Origin: Syntrophorhabdaceae bacterium | Lineage (GTDB): Bacteria; Desulfobacterota; Syntrophorhabdia; Syntrophorhabdales; Syntrophorhabdaceae | Assembly (NCBI GenBank): GCA_036504895.1 | Contig: DASXUJ010000065.1 | Coordinates: 1-64,000 of the forward strand | Length of the DNA: 64,000 nucleotides | Reading direction: 5' to 3' | In this document: one piece after another, positions 18,039 through 26,890 of the stretch | Layout: each line of letters opens with the position of its first letter | How positions within the stretch are numbered: position 1 is the stretch's first letter | Position numbers and translations under genes: made by a program | Notes under the pieces: generated by a model | The model's input: the letters and a program-made list of their open reading frames with translations, nothing else | What the model was told of the DNA's origin: nothing | Databases searched by the model: none

Positions 18039-20705
18039 ATGAAACCTCCGGGAGATATTGAACAAGGGGCCCCTTTAACGGAAGAGCAAAAGGCGCTTTA
18101 CGCGGAGCAAGTCACGCAATTATACGGTAATTCCTATGTGGGTCTGTGTGCATCGGCAATCAATTCTGTCGTTCTCGTTATCATCCAAAGAAATGTCACT
18201 TCACCCACTGTCCTGATCGCATGGGTTGCGGTGCTGGCGGGGATAAGCCTTTTGCGATTCCGTGATGTCCATATATTTTTCAGGAGATCGCCGGAGATAT
18301 CAGAGGCCGGCTATTGGGGCACGCGGTTCATCGCAGGTTTAACGTTGTCAGGTATGGCATGGGGCTCCTCAGCCGTCTTCCTCTTTCCAATCGAATCACT
18401 TGCCCATCAGACCTTCCTTGCTTTTGTGACCGGTGGCATGGTGGCTGGTGCTGCTGCGGCATTCTCCAGTATAGTCATAGCCTTTCTCGCCTATAGTGTG
18501 CCTGCCCTGACTCCAATCATCATCCGCTTTGTACTGCTTGGCGACGAGTTACATCTGGCCATGGGAGGGATGGCCCTTCTCTTCGGGCTGATGATGTTCC
18601 TCACCGCGAAACAAATTTATGCCGTGAGAATTGCGTCCGTGAAGCTGCGATTCGAAAACACCGGTCTGGTGACTCATCTTGCGGAACGCAGGCGGATGGA
18701 GGCGGCACTGCAGGAAAGCGAGCAGCGCTATCGCACACTCTTCGAAAAGAGCCTCGATGCAGTCATTCTCGCTGACCCCTCCGGAAAAGATACTATTCTC
18801 TCAGCCAACCCTGCTGCCTGCCGCATGTTTGGGCGAACCGAAGAGGAGATGATCGGTCTGTCACAGGATGAAATATTAGCCTCCCCCACGCCCGAACCGG
18901 CCGCTATGCTCAGGGAACGGGAGACAGGCCGGTACAGCAGAGAGTTAATGTACAGACGAGCGGATGGCACGATCTTTCCCGGTGAAGTCTCCACGAGTCT
19001 CTTCACCGACAGTAACGGGAGTTTAAGATCCGTCGCAATCGTGCGTGACATCACGGAGCGTAAGCGCGCCGAGGATATGCTTCAAAAAGCCCATGATGAG
19101 CTTGATCTTCGCGTGCAGAAAAGGACGGCCGACCTGAGCGAGGCAGTCGATGCACTCCATGAAGAAATCGATCGGCGCCGAAAGATCGAAGAGGACTTAG
19201 CGAGGCAGGCGGAGTTACTGAATCTCACCCACGATGCCATTATCGCCCATGACCTCGACAATAGAATCTTCTTCTGGAATAGGGGCGCGGAGGAGCGGTA
19301 CGGCTGGACGAGCGCTGAGGTGAAGGGAAAAGTGACTGATAGCCTCCTTCAGACCGTATTTACCCAGCCGCGGGAGGAAATAGACAAGGAACTCCTCCTC
19401 CACGGCCGATGGGAAGGGGAGGTCGTACACACGACCCGGGAAGGCAGGAAAATTATCGTGGCGAGCAGGCGGGCATTACGGCGGGACAATCAGGGGAAGC
19501 CAATCGCTTTGCTTGAGATCAACAGTGACATCACGGATAGGAAACGCATTGAGGAGCAGCTCCGGCAGTCACAGAAGATGGAGGCGGTAGGAACCCTTGC
19601 CGGCGGCATCGCCCACGATTTCAATAATATCCTTGCCGCCATCCTCGGGTTTGGGGAAATGGTCGAAGAAGATCTCCCTCCGGGTAGCCCGAGCCTCTCC
19701 CATATGCACAGGGTAATCAGTGCGGCTCTCCGGGGACGGGACCTGGTGCAGCAGATTCTCGCCTTTTCCCGGAAGGCCAAAGTAGCAAGAACACCGGTAT
19801 CACTATCTGCGCTGGTCAAGGAGACGGTCCAGCTCCTGCGGGCCTCGATCCCCGCCACGATCGATATCAGGCTCAATTTGAAGGCTTCCAGAGACATGGT
19901 CGTTGCCTCTCCCACTGAACTCCAGCAGATCGTCATGAACCTCGCCACCAATGCGTCCTTTGCCATGAGGGGGAAAGGCGGAATCCTGGGTATAGGCACT
20001 ACCGATATCGATTTTGGACCCGATTCTCCGGTTCCGGATGAGGATTTAGAACCGGGCGAGTATGTCCAGCTCATAGTGTCGGATACCGGACGCGGCATAG
20101 AACCCCAAGTTATACAACGGGTTTTCGAACCCTTCTTTACCACGAAGAAGACCGGCGAGGGGACCGGTATGGGCCTGGCGGTCGTCTACGGAATAGTGCA
20201 AAGCCTCGACGGCACTATCACTGTTGAAAGCGAGCCGGGAGAGGGCTCCACGTTCCGAGTATGTCTTCCTGCAGCACGGACCGGCGAGCCGGTGGAAGAG
20301 GCTGAAAGAGGGCCAATTCCCAGGGGTTCTGAGCGCATCCTCTTTGTCGACGACGAGGAGGCCCTGACGGAATGGGGGCAGACCACACTGGAACGTCTCG
20401 GATACATAGTGACAGCCCTGACTGACAGCATGGAGGCGCTTACGCTTTTTTCCGATGATCCATCCCGTTTTGACGCGGTGATCCTCGACCAGACTATGCC
20501 GGCGCTCACCGGCCTCAATCTGGCCCTGAACCTTCTGGAGATAAGGCCCGACATCCCCATCATCCTTTGCACGGGACACAGCGCCAGCGTGTCTCCGAAA
20601 ATAGCAAAAGAAGCCGGAATCAAGGGATTCCTCATGAAACCCCTCAGCAAACAGGAACTTGCAGTTGCGATCAGACGAGTACTCGATACAAAGTCCGAAG
20701 CTTAG
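18039..20705 (+). CDS. membrane hybrid histidine kinase (PAS-PAS-HK-REC)
   Basis: 888 residues. About six hydrophobic segments (residues 35-200) form an integral membrane sensor. PAS domains follow at about 225-345 and 395-505. The kinase core has the phosphoacceptor His in LAGGIAHDFNNILAAILGF and an HATPase domain with DTGRGIEP and GTGMGLAVVYGIV. A C-terminal receiver carries the phospho-Asp in VILDQTMP. This NtrB/HisKA-4-like arrangement is common in deltaproteobacteria. The start at 18039 is preceded by AAGGAGAGG; the open frame to 17946 is unlikely to be coding. No output regulator is adjacent. Confidence 0.9.
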   Translation: MKPPGDIEQGAPLTEEQKALYAEQVTQLYGNSYVGLCASAINSVVLVIIQRNVTSPTVLIAWVAVLAGISLLRFRDVHIFFRRSPEISEAGYWGTRFIAGLTLSGMAWGSSAVFLFPIESLAHQTFLAFVTGGMVAGAAAAFSSIVIAFLAYSVPALTPIIIRFVLLGDELHLAMGGMALLFGLMMFLTAKQIYAVRIASVKLRFENTGLVTHLAERRRMEAALQESEQRYRTLFEKSLDAVILADPSGKDTILSANPAACRMFGRTEEEMIGLSQDEILASPTPEPAAMLRERETGRYSRELMYRRADGTIFPGEVSTSLFTDSNGSLRSVAIVRDITERKRAEDMLQKAHDELDLRVQKRTADLSEAVDALHEEIDRRRKIEEDLARQAELLNLTHDAIIAHDLDNRIFFWNRGAEERYGWTSAEVKGKVTDSLLQTVFTQPREEIDKELLLHGRWEGEVVHTTREGRKIIVASRRALRRDNQGKPIALLEINSDITDRKRIEEQLRQSQKMEAVGTLAGGIAHDFNNILAAILGFGEMVEEDLPPGSPSLSHMHRVISAALRGRDLVQQILAFSRKAKVARTPVSLSALVKETVQLLRASIPATIDIRLNLKASRDMVVASPTELQQIVMNLATNASFAMRGKGGILGIGTTDIDFGPDSPVPDEDLEPGEYVQLIVSDTGRGIEPQVIQRVFEPFFTTKKTGEGTGMGLAVVYGIVQSLDGTITVESEPGEGSTFRVCLPAARTGEPVEEAERGPIPRGSERILFVDDEEALTEWGQTTLERLGYIVTALTDSMEALTLFSDDPSRFDAVILDQTMPALTGLNLALNLLEIRPDIPIILCTGHSASVSPKIAKEAGIKGFLMKPLSKQELAVAIRRVLDTKSEA

Positions 20706-20775
20706 GCGACCGCCGTCCTCTCAAAAACCTTAATTCAGCAGCCCCACGGGCGATAACATTTAAGGGAGGACAATT

Positions 20776-21768
20776 ATGTCCCAACTTGATGAATGGGAAG
20801 AGGAAAAGATACGCAGGCTCCAGGGGTCCGGCACCGGGAAGGAGGAGACCGCGGTCCCGGCCGAGGCGGATGAGCCGCCCCCCAAAGGGTCTGACGGCCC
20901 CGGATCGGGTGGAGACGAGGGCAACTCCTGCCCTTCTTTCGAAGAAATTCCTCCTGCGGAAAATCTCAAGGAAACATTCACCCTAAAACTGTCTTCAATT
21001 ATCGCATTTCAGATCTCCGCCCTTGTGGTGGCGCCCCTCTGTCTCGGTATGATCGGGTGGTTATTTCAGGGTGAAACGGCCCGATGGGCGTCAGTCCTGG
21101 TGGCATTTTTAGCCCTCCATCCCATACGGAGTGCGCTGGAAAGGAGCAGCTGGCCCGGCGACCGGAGCATTAACGTGATCACCACGGCCATCGTTCTCGT
21201 CGGGGGAGGCTTTGTCGCGGTGGTTCTTTTCATCTTTGTCTGGGGTCTCACCGGTATCGTAACGACCCAGAGAGAAGCTGCAAAGGCGGTGGAGCGAAGA
21301 AATATAATTTCCGAGAAGCAGCTTCCCCTTGCAGGTTACGAGCATGAGAAAGAGACCGCGAAATATCTCCAAATGGTCGCGCAATTGCGGGCATCCATCG
21401 ATCCCCCGGTCCGGGAGGATAGGCAGAGGTGGTATGCCGATTACCGTCGCATCTATGTAGAGCCCCTCACGGAGATGGGATATGAATTCGACGTCACCCT
21501 GAGCAAGGCCCTCGATCGCTATATGGTGAGACAACTGCATCGCAGAACCGGCGACGACCTGGAGCTTCTGGTCTTCAATGGGGTCTGCTTCAGGGAGGAT
21601 CTTTTCAGGGACGGCCTTATATCCTCCGACACGGGCGTCAGGCTCGCCCAGGTCGGCATCGAATGGGGCAAGGAACAGTCCGGAGGAGCCGAGATCCCCT
21701 ATGGTAAACCCACCGTGTTCGAGAGCCGCTGCCCCATAACCGACGTAGCCCTCTTCTTTCACAGATAG
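20776..21768 (+). CDS. membrane protein of unknown function
   Basis: 330 residues, not recognised. GGGAGGA lies 6 bp before the ATG. The first 70 residues are polar, Glu/Gly/Pro-rich and probably disordered. Two to three transmembrane segments follow (about 78-100, 105-118 and 132-160). The C-terminal half is soluble and charged (ETAKYLQMVAQLRASI, YADYRRIYVEPLTEMGYEF). It follows the hybrid kinase by 70 bp on the same strand and may be co-transcribed. There is no motif from which to assign a function. Confidence 0.75.
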   Translation: MSQLDEWEEEKIRRLQGSGTGKEETAVPAEADEPPPKGSDGPGSGGDEGNSCPSFEEIPPAENLKETFTLKLSSIIAFQISALVVAPLCLGMIGWLFQGETARWASVLVAFLALHPIRSALERSSWPGDRSINVITTAIVLVGGGFVAVVLFIFVWGLTGIVTTQREAAKAVERRNIISEKQLPLAGYEHEKETAKYLQMVAQLRASIDPPVREDRQRWYADYRRIYVEPLTEMGYEFDVTLSKALDRYMVRQLHRRTGDDLELLVFNGVCFREDLFRDGLISSDTGVRLAQVGIEWGKEQSGGAEIPYGKPTVFESRCPITDVALFFHR

Positions 21769-22176
21769 CATTTGTTCGTGTATAGTCAAATCGGCTATAT
21801 CCTCCCGGCATCCTTCTGCAATGCTTTCGACGCCGTACTGTATTCATTCACACCTCTGCCTGCGAGGATATGAGCAACCCGGACGGGGGCCGGCCTTTTA
21901 ATCCCTGTTCCCGGCGTATTGATATATGCATGGTCCGGGAGATAGTGAAGAGGCTTAAACGCACTCGGGCTCGCGGGGGGAGGTTTTTCACGCGGAAATT
22001 CACACTATCAAAACGAGCGAGGAGGAGGATATCGCCGCCCGTCGGCGTGTATGGACGCCAAAGCCCGGCGACCGGAGCATGGGCGGCGAAGATGGGACAT
22101 TTTTCCGCCTCAAGGCGCCCACTTCCGGCCGATTCAGCGGCCGTCCAGGTAAACGCGCCTTGCCTTACGCTTCTGT
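21769..22176. other. 408-bp intergenic region, no gene seen
   Basis: The gap lies between convergent genes. Reading frames across it show no family resemblance or good starts. It shares an 18-nt exact match (22063-22080) with the upstream membrane gene (21153-21170). No hairpin with a T run was found. Confidence 0.5.
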
Positions 22177-23295
22177 TTATGCCACAGGCAGATCGAACCA
22201 GAAGGTGCTCCCCTTGCCTTCCTCGCTTTCTACTCCTATCCTGCCCCCATGTGTCTCCACAGCCAGTTTGCAGAAGGCCAGGCCCAGGCCGGTGGAATAT
22301 TTGCCTTTGCCGAAGCCCAGGTCCGCCTGGCCGAATTTCTCGAAGATCCTTTCCTGATCCTCCTTCCTTATTCCCGGTCCATTGTCCTGCACGGTCATGC
22401 GAACGCAGCCGTCCTCCTGCTCCACATTGACACGGACCGCACCACCGGCCGGAATCGCTTTCAGCGCGTTATCCACCAAGTTTTGCAATACTCTTCTTAT
22501 CAGCTCCCGGTCCGCGCTTGCATAATAATCGCCGGAAGGCGGGTCGAATTGCAGCTCCCCCTGCCCCTGAAGGGCCTCCATATCCGATAATACCGCCTTT
22601 ATGAGCGCCGCGACATCGAACCTGATAGGCATGAGCTTCAGGACCCCCGCCTCCATCCTGCTCACGTCGAGCATGGTCGAGATCATGGAGACCGTGGTGG
22701 CCAGGGACTGGGCGCCTTTGCGCACATATCCCAGGGTTTTCTGCGAAAGAGTCTTCTTCCCAGTCATCTCGATGAGGCCAAGATATCCGGAGACGGCGGT
22801 AAGGGAGTTCCTTAAGTCGTGGGCGAGCATGTGGACGAGGTTATCCCGCAGTCTCTCCGCTTCACGGAGCTGTTCGTAACTGCGCTCCAGCTCCCGCCCC
22901 CGGGCGCGAAGCTCGAGGTGAGTTTTCACACGGGCCTCCACCTCCTCGAACTGGAAAGGCTTCGTGATATAATCGACGCCGCCTGTCTGAAAGGCCTTGA
23001 TCTTGTCTACAGTTTCGTTGAGGGCGCTTATAAAGATTATAGGAATCTCTCTCAAGGCGCTGTCGGCCTTCAGCCGCTCGCACACCTCGTAACCGCTCAT
23101 CTCCGGCATGTTTATATCCAGGAGGACGAGGTCCGGTGGATTGTTCTGCACTGCCTGAATGGCCAGTTTTCCACTGAGGGCGGCTCTCGCCTTGAATCCC
23201 CCTTTTTTAAGCATTCCCGTCAAAAGCTGCACGTTCACGGGGTTATCGTCTACAATAAGAATACTTTGTTGCTGCCCTGCCTTTTCAGTCGTCAT
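22177..23295 (-). CDS. response regulator-histidine kinase hybrid (REC-HK)
   Basis: 372 residues. An N-terminal receiver (IVDDNPVNVQLL, phospho-Asp in LVLLDINMPEMSG, Lys in YITKPF) is followed by a coiled-coil linker and a HisKA domain with His in HMLAHDLRNSL. The HATPase domain has NLVDNALKAIP, DNGPGI and STGLGLAFCKLAVE. It is cytoplasmic. It begins 3 bp after the stop of the large hybrid kinase, so the two form a phosphorelay operon in which this protein likely receives phosphate from the upstream kinase. Confidence 0.92.
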   Translation of the reverse strand: MTTEKAGQQQSILIVDDNPVNVQLLTGMLKKGGFKARAALSGKLAIQAVQNNPPDLVLLDINMPEMSGYEVCERLKADSALREIPIIFISALNETVDKIKAFQTGGVDYITKPFQFEEVEARVKTHLELRARGRELERSYEQLREAERLRDNLVHMLAHDLRNSLTAVSGYLGLIEMTGKKTLSQKTLGYVRKGAQSLATTVSMISTMLDVSRMEAGVLKLMPIRFDVAALIKAVLSDMEALQGQGELQFDPPSGDYYASADRELIRRVLQNLVDNALKAIPAGGAVRVNVEQEDGCVRMTVQDNGPGIRKEDQERIFEKFGQADLGFGKGKYSTGLGLAFCKLAVETHGGRIGVESEEGKGSTFWFDLPVA

Positions 23296-23298
23296 ATG

Positions 23299-25410
23299 TC
23301 ACCTTTTCTCGATCATTTTAAGGAGGCTCTTCATATCGAATATCTCCGCGAGGCCCCTCAGCTTCCGGGCGAGGCCGAGGTCCAGGGTTTCGACTTCGGC
23401 AGCGAGCTCGAGAATGTGCTCGAAATCCCCGTCTATGGCCGCTTCCTTTATCCGTCCGATCATCTCCTCCGGGATGTGGCCCGCGAGCGGCCTGTCGGCG
23501 TCCTCCGTGCCGGCAAAGCCTTCTTCCTCTTTCTCGCCCCCGTATATATACTCCACCTCCAGAAGCCGCCCCATCTTCTCCAGCAGGTCGGTCTCCCTGA
23601 AGGGTTTGCTTACGAAGTCGTCGGAGCCGGCAATAAGCGCCTCTTGTGCATTCGACCCTAAAGAACTGGCCGTGAGGGTGATGATCCGTGGCTGATCGAT
23701 CCGGGGACTGGAACGGATACGGCGAATCGCCTCATACCCGTCCATAAGGGGCATGCGCAGGTCCATGAGCACAAGGTGCGGTTGCCATTGCAGGACCTCA
23801 TCGACCGCCTGGATGCCGTTCACTGCCTGGCGGATTTCAAACCCCACGTGCCCCAGAAGGCTCGCGATGAGAAGACGGTTATCATCGTTATCGTCTGCAA
23901 CGAGGATACGAGGGGCAGGCACGTGGGACTTGAGTCCTTCGATCCTGCCCGGTTTTGCTTCAATCTGTGCGATCTCCGACCCTTCACTGAAAGGCACCCG
24001 AAAATAGAAGAGCGCCCCCTTGCCTTTCTCGCTCCTCACCCCGATCTCTCCTTCCATGAGCCGGATGAATTCACGACTGATCGCAAGACCCAACCCCGTT
24101 CCCCCGCCCGTTTTGATCCCCACGTCCGTCTGTTCGAAAGGCCGGAAGAGGCGTGCCCTGTCCTCTTCCCCGATGCCGTGACCCGTATCTTCCACTTCTA
24201 CGGAGAGCAGCCCAGGTCCTTCAGTACTGATGCGCACGGCGATCTCTCCTTCCTCCGTGAATTTGACTGCATTGCCCAGGAGGTTCACGAGTACCTGCCG
24301 CAATTTGCCCTCGTCGGTGACAATAAAGCGTGGCACCTCGTCTGTGCGTTGCATGGTAAAATTGAGACCTTTCCCGTCCGTCCGAAGGCCGAACATCCGC
24401 TCGAGGTCGTCAAGAAGGGCATGAAAGTCAAAAACACCGGGGTTCAGCACGACTCTGCCCGCCTCTATCTTGCTCATTTCCAGAATATCGTTAATAAGGG
24501 CGAGAAGGTGCTCCCCGCTGCGGTTGATAATATCGAGGCGCTGCTTCTGGAGGGGCGTTACCGCCGTCTCCCGTTCGATGAGCTGGGAGAAACCCAGAAT
24601 GGCGTTCATGGGTGTTCTGATCTCGTGAGACATATTCGCGAGGAACCGGCTTTTTGCCAGGTTCGCCGCGTCAGCAACCTGCTTGGCGTCTCTCAGCCGC
24701 TCCTCCATCTGCTTGAGCTGGGTGATATCGACGAAACTTTCAAGGAGGTGAGGACGTCCGTCCAGGATGACAGGCACGACCGTCTTGATGATGGGCACCC
24801 TCTTTCCCCCTTTCGTGACAAGGGTGCGCTCGGCATTATCGGTCACCTGGCCCAGGTCTGTGACGGGACATTCCCCTTTCCGGGCAAGGCTCGTGAATTC
24901 GTGACATACATGACCTACAATATCCTCTTTCGCCATTCCGATAAGTTTAGCTGCCACCGGGTTTACGTCGACTATCATATGGGTTTCCGGATCAATAACC
25001 ATAATGCCCGCAAAAACCGATTCGAGTATAGTCCTTGCTTTCAGCTCGCTTTGCCGGACCGTTTCTTCCATTTTCTTCCGTTCCGTAATGTCGAGGATCA
25101 CCCCCACGAGACCAATTGCCGCCCCATCGGCATCATGGAAAGTGGCCTTATTGAAGATCACGTCCCGCAACTCGCCGGTAGCGGGAAAAATGGTTTTCGT
25201 CTCGTAGGCCTGGGCGCCTCCGTGAAGAAAAAGGTCCCTGTCCATGTTTTCATATTCAACGGCAAGGTCCGGGCGCGCCCATTCATACACGGTTTTACCC
25301 ATGATCTCATCGGTCGCCATACCGACATATTTTTCAAAGGAGGAGTTGGCCCCAAGGTATTTTCCCTCCCGGTCCTTGATAAAGATGGGGTTGGGGATAG
25401 CATCGATCAC
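23299..25410 (-). CDS. C-terminal part of a split hybrid kinase (PAS-PAS-HK-REC)
   Basis: 703 residues if started at the GTG at 25410. PAS domains lie at about 1-125 and 130-255. HisKA has His in ANMSHEIRTPMNAILGFSQ, the HATPase has NLLGNAVKFTEEG and GGGTGLGLAISREF, and a receiver (about 505-625) has phospho-Asp in VLMDLRMPLMDG. The frame is identical to that of the gene upstream (25444-26643), and the codons between the TAA at 25444-25446 and the GTG continue the protein sensibly (EVQNQYAFLQTVIDAIPNP). So this is the rest of one long kinase cut by a nonsense codon. No ribosome-binding site precedes the GTG. Confidence 0.85.
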   Translation of the reverse strand: MIDAIPNPIFIKDREGKYLGANSSFEKYVGMATDEIMGKTVYEWARPDLAVEYENMDRDLFLHGGAQAYETKTIFPATGELRDVIFNKATFHDADGAAIGLVGVILDITERKKMEETVRQSELKARTILESVFAGIMVIDPETHMIVDVNPVAAKLIGMAKEDIVGHVCHEFTSLARKGECPVTDLGQVTDNAERTLVTKGGKRVPIIKTVVPVILDGRPHLLESFVDITQLKQMEERLRDAKQVADAANLAKSRFLANMSHEIRTPMNAILGFSQLIERETAVTPLQKQRLDIINRSGEHLLALINDILEMSKIEAGRVVLNPGVFDFHALLDDLERMFGLRTDGKGLNFTMQRTDEVPRFIVTDEGKLRQVLVNLLGNAVKFTEEGEIAVRISTEGPGLLSVEVEDTGHGIGEEDRARLFRPFEQTDVGIKTGGGTGLGLAISREFIRLMEGEIGVRSEKGKGALFYFRVPFSEGSEIAQIEAKPGRIEGLKSHVPAPRILVADDNDDNRLLIASLLGHVGFEIRQAVNGIQAVDEVLQWQPHLVLMDLRMPLMDGYEAIRRIRSSPRIDQPRIITLTASSLGSNAQEALIAGSDDFVSKPFRETDLLEKMGRLLEVEYIYGGEKEEEGFAGTEDADRPLAGHIPEEMIGRIKEAAIDGDFEHILELAAEVETLDLGLARKLRGLAEIFDMKSLLKMIEKR

Positions 25411-25443
25411 GGTCTGGAGAAAGGCATACTGGTTTTGGACCTC

Positions 25444-26643
25444 TTAGCTGAGTCTCCTCTTCTCCGTGATATCTTCCTTCACCGCCACGAAGTGAGAGAT
25501 TTCCCCCGTGCTGCTTCTTACCGGCGAGATGGATGCCAACTCCCAGTAAAGGGTGCCGTTCTTCCTTTTGTTGCACATCTCCCCTTCCCACACGTTCCCG
25601 GCGAGGATTGTGTTCCACATGGTTTCATAGAATTCAGGGGGGTGAACACCGGACTTGAGGACCCTCGGGTTCCGGCCGAGGGCTTCTTCGAGGGTATATC
25701 CGGTAATCCAGGTGAAGGCGGGGTTCGCATATTCGATCGCGCCGTCCATATCCGTAATGACTACCGTTGCCCGGCTCGCCTCGATAGCCCGGGACAGGTT
25801 CCGGAGATTGGCCGCCGCCCGTTTCCGCTCTCCTATATCCCTCATAACGACCATAATTGCGTCCGTCCCGCCGAAGCTTACAGGAACCCCATGGGCTTCG
25901 ACCTCAACCGTGGAACCATCCATACGGAGGAGTTTCTGCTCGATCAAAGGGTTTTGCTCTTTTCCCTGTGCAAAATTCGTGATCTTCTCCTGCACGAGTT
26001 CAAGTGAATCAGGATGGACGAGGGACAAAGGCGTCAGCCCGTACAGGTCTTCCGGCTCCTTCGCCCCCACCAGATTTGCAAAGGACCTGTTCGCGAATTG
26101 GATGGAACCGTGCACGTGGATAAAGACACCGTCGGGAGACGCCTGAACCGCGATTCGGTACCGCTCCTCGCTCTCTCTGAGCTTCTCCTCCGATTTCCTC
26201 CTCTCGAGGATCTCGGATTTAAGCTGGGAATTTTTGGTCTCAAGCTCGGTCGTTCGCTCGATGACCAGCTCTTCGAGAAGGGCGCGATGTCTCCACAGCT
26301 CTTCTTCCGCCGAGGCTTTTTCCTGAATCTCCCGCGTCAGGCGTTCGTTTGCGTTCCGAAGGGCTTCGGTACGCTCTTCAACCCTGGCCTCCAGATCTTC
26401 CCTAACCCGGAGAAGGCTCTTCCTGGTGAGGTCGAGAGCGAGGGATGCCCTCAGGAGAATGATGCAGATTGGGGGAGCGACAAGGGCCGGGGTAATGAGG
26501 GAGGCCATTATGCCGAAGGGTCGGAGTGAGCCGACAGAGAAGCCCACTATCAAATACATGAAAAAGGAGGCGAGAACAGACAGACTGCTCAGTATGAGGG
26601 TGCTTCCTCCCACTCCAAAATGTGTAATCAGACGGCGAGCCAC
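25444..26643 (-). CDS. N-terminal part of a split hybrid kinase (TM-PAS-PAS)
   Basis: 399 residues. Two hydrophobic segments (about 13-35 and 40-65) are followed by a long coiled coil (residues 75-150, LEARVEERTEALRNANERL) and two PAS domains (about 155-270 and 285-395). It ends in the PAS linker AVKEDITEKRRLS, immediately followed by an in-frame TAA, after which the frame continues into more PAS domains and a kinase. On its own this product has no catalytic domain. The original codon was probably CAA (Gln), one C-to-T change from TAA. The start is GTG at 26643 behind AAAGGGG. Confidence 0.8.
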   Translation of the reverse strand: MARRLITHFGVGGSTLILSSLSVLASFFMYLIVGFSVGSLRPFGIMASLITPALVAPPICIILLRASLALDLTRKSLLRVREDLEARVEERTEALRNANERLTREIQEKASAEEELWRHRALLEELVIERTTELETKNSQLKSEILERRKSEEKLRESEERYRIAVQASPDGVFIHVHGSIQFANRSFANLVGAKEPEDLYGLTPLSLVHPDSLELVQEKITNFAQGKEQNPLIEQKLLRMDGSTVEVEAHGVPVSFGGTDAIMVVMRDIGERKRAAANLRNLSRAIEASRATVVITDMDGAIEYANPAFTWITGYTLEEALGRNPRVLKSGVHPPEFYETMWNTILAGNVWEGEMCNKRKNGTLYWELASISPVRSSTGEISHFVAVKEDITEKRRLS

Positions 26644-26890
26644 GAGAAACCCCTTTCTCGTCCCGGGAAAGGGAAAGATATCATCACCACGGCAATCTTG
26701 ATTGCGGTATAGGTCTTCAACACACAGAGTCCTTACGGGAGCCGGCGCTCGATACCGGACCCTTAAAGGTTATCATCCATAGGGCCGATTCACTTAAGTC
26801 CGCCCTATGTCCTCGCAATTTCCGGGCAATGCCTTAGTTGACCGGAGGGGGAGTTTGGTCTAAAATTGGAGTCCCTATGGGTATTCTGCC

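Noticed and set aside
21153-22080. 18-nt exact repeat (21153-21170 and 22063-22080)
   Set aside because: One copy is inside a gene and no further similarity extends from it; in GC-rich DNA it may be chance. Not reported as an element.
23776-26007. 743-residue plus-strand ORF opposite the hybrid kinase
   Set aside because: The minus strand carries recognisable PAS, HisKA, HATPase and receiver motifs; the plus-strand product has none.
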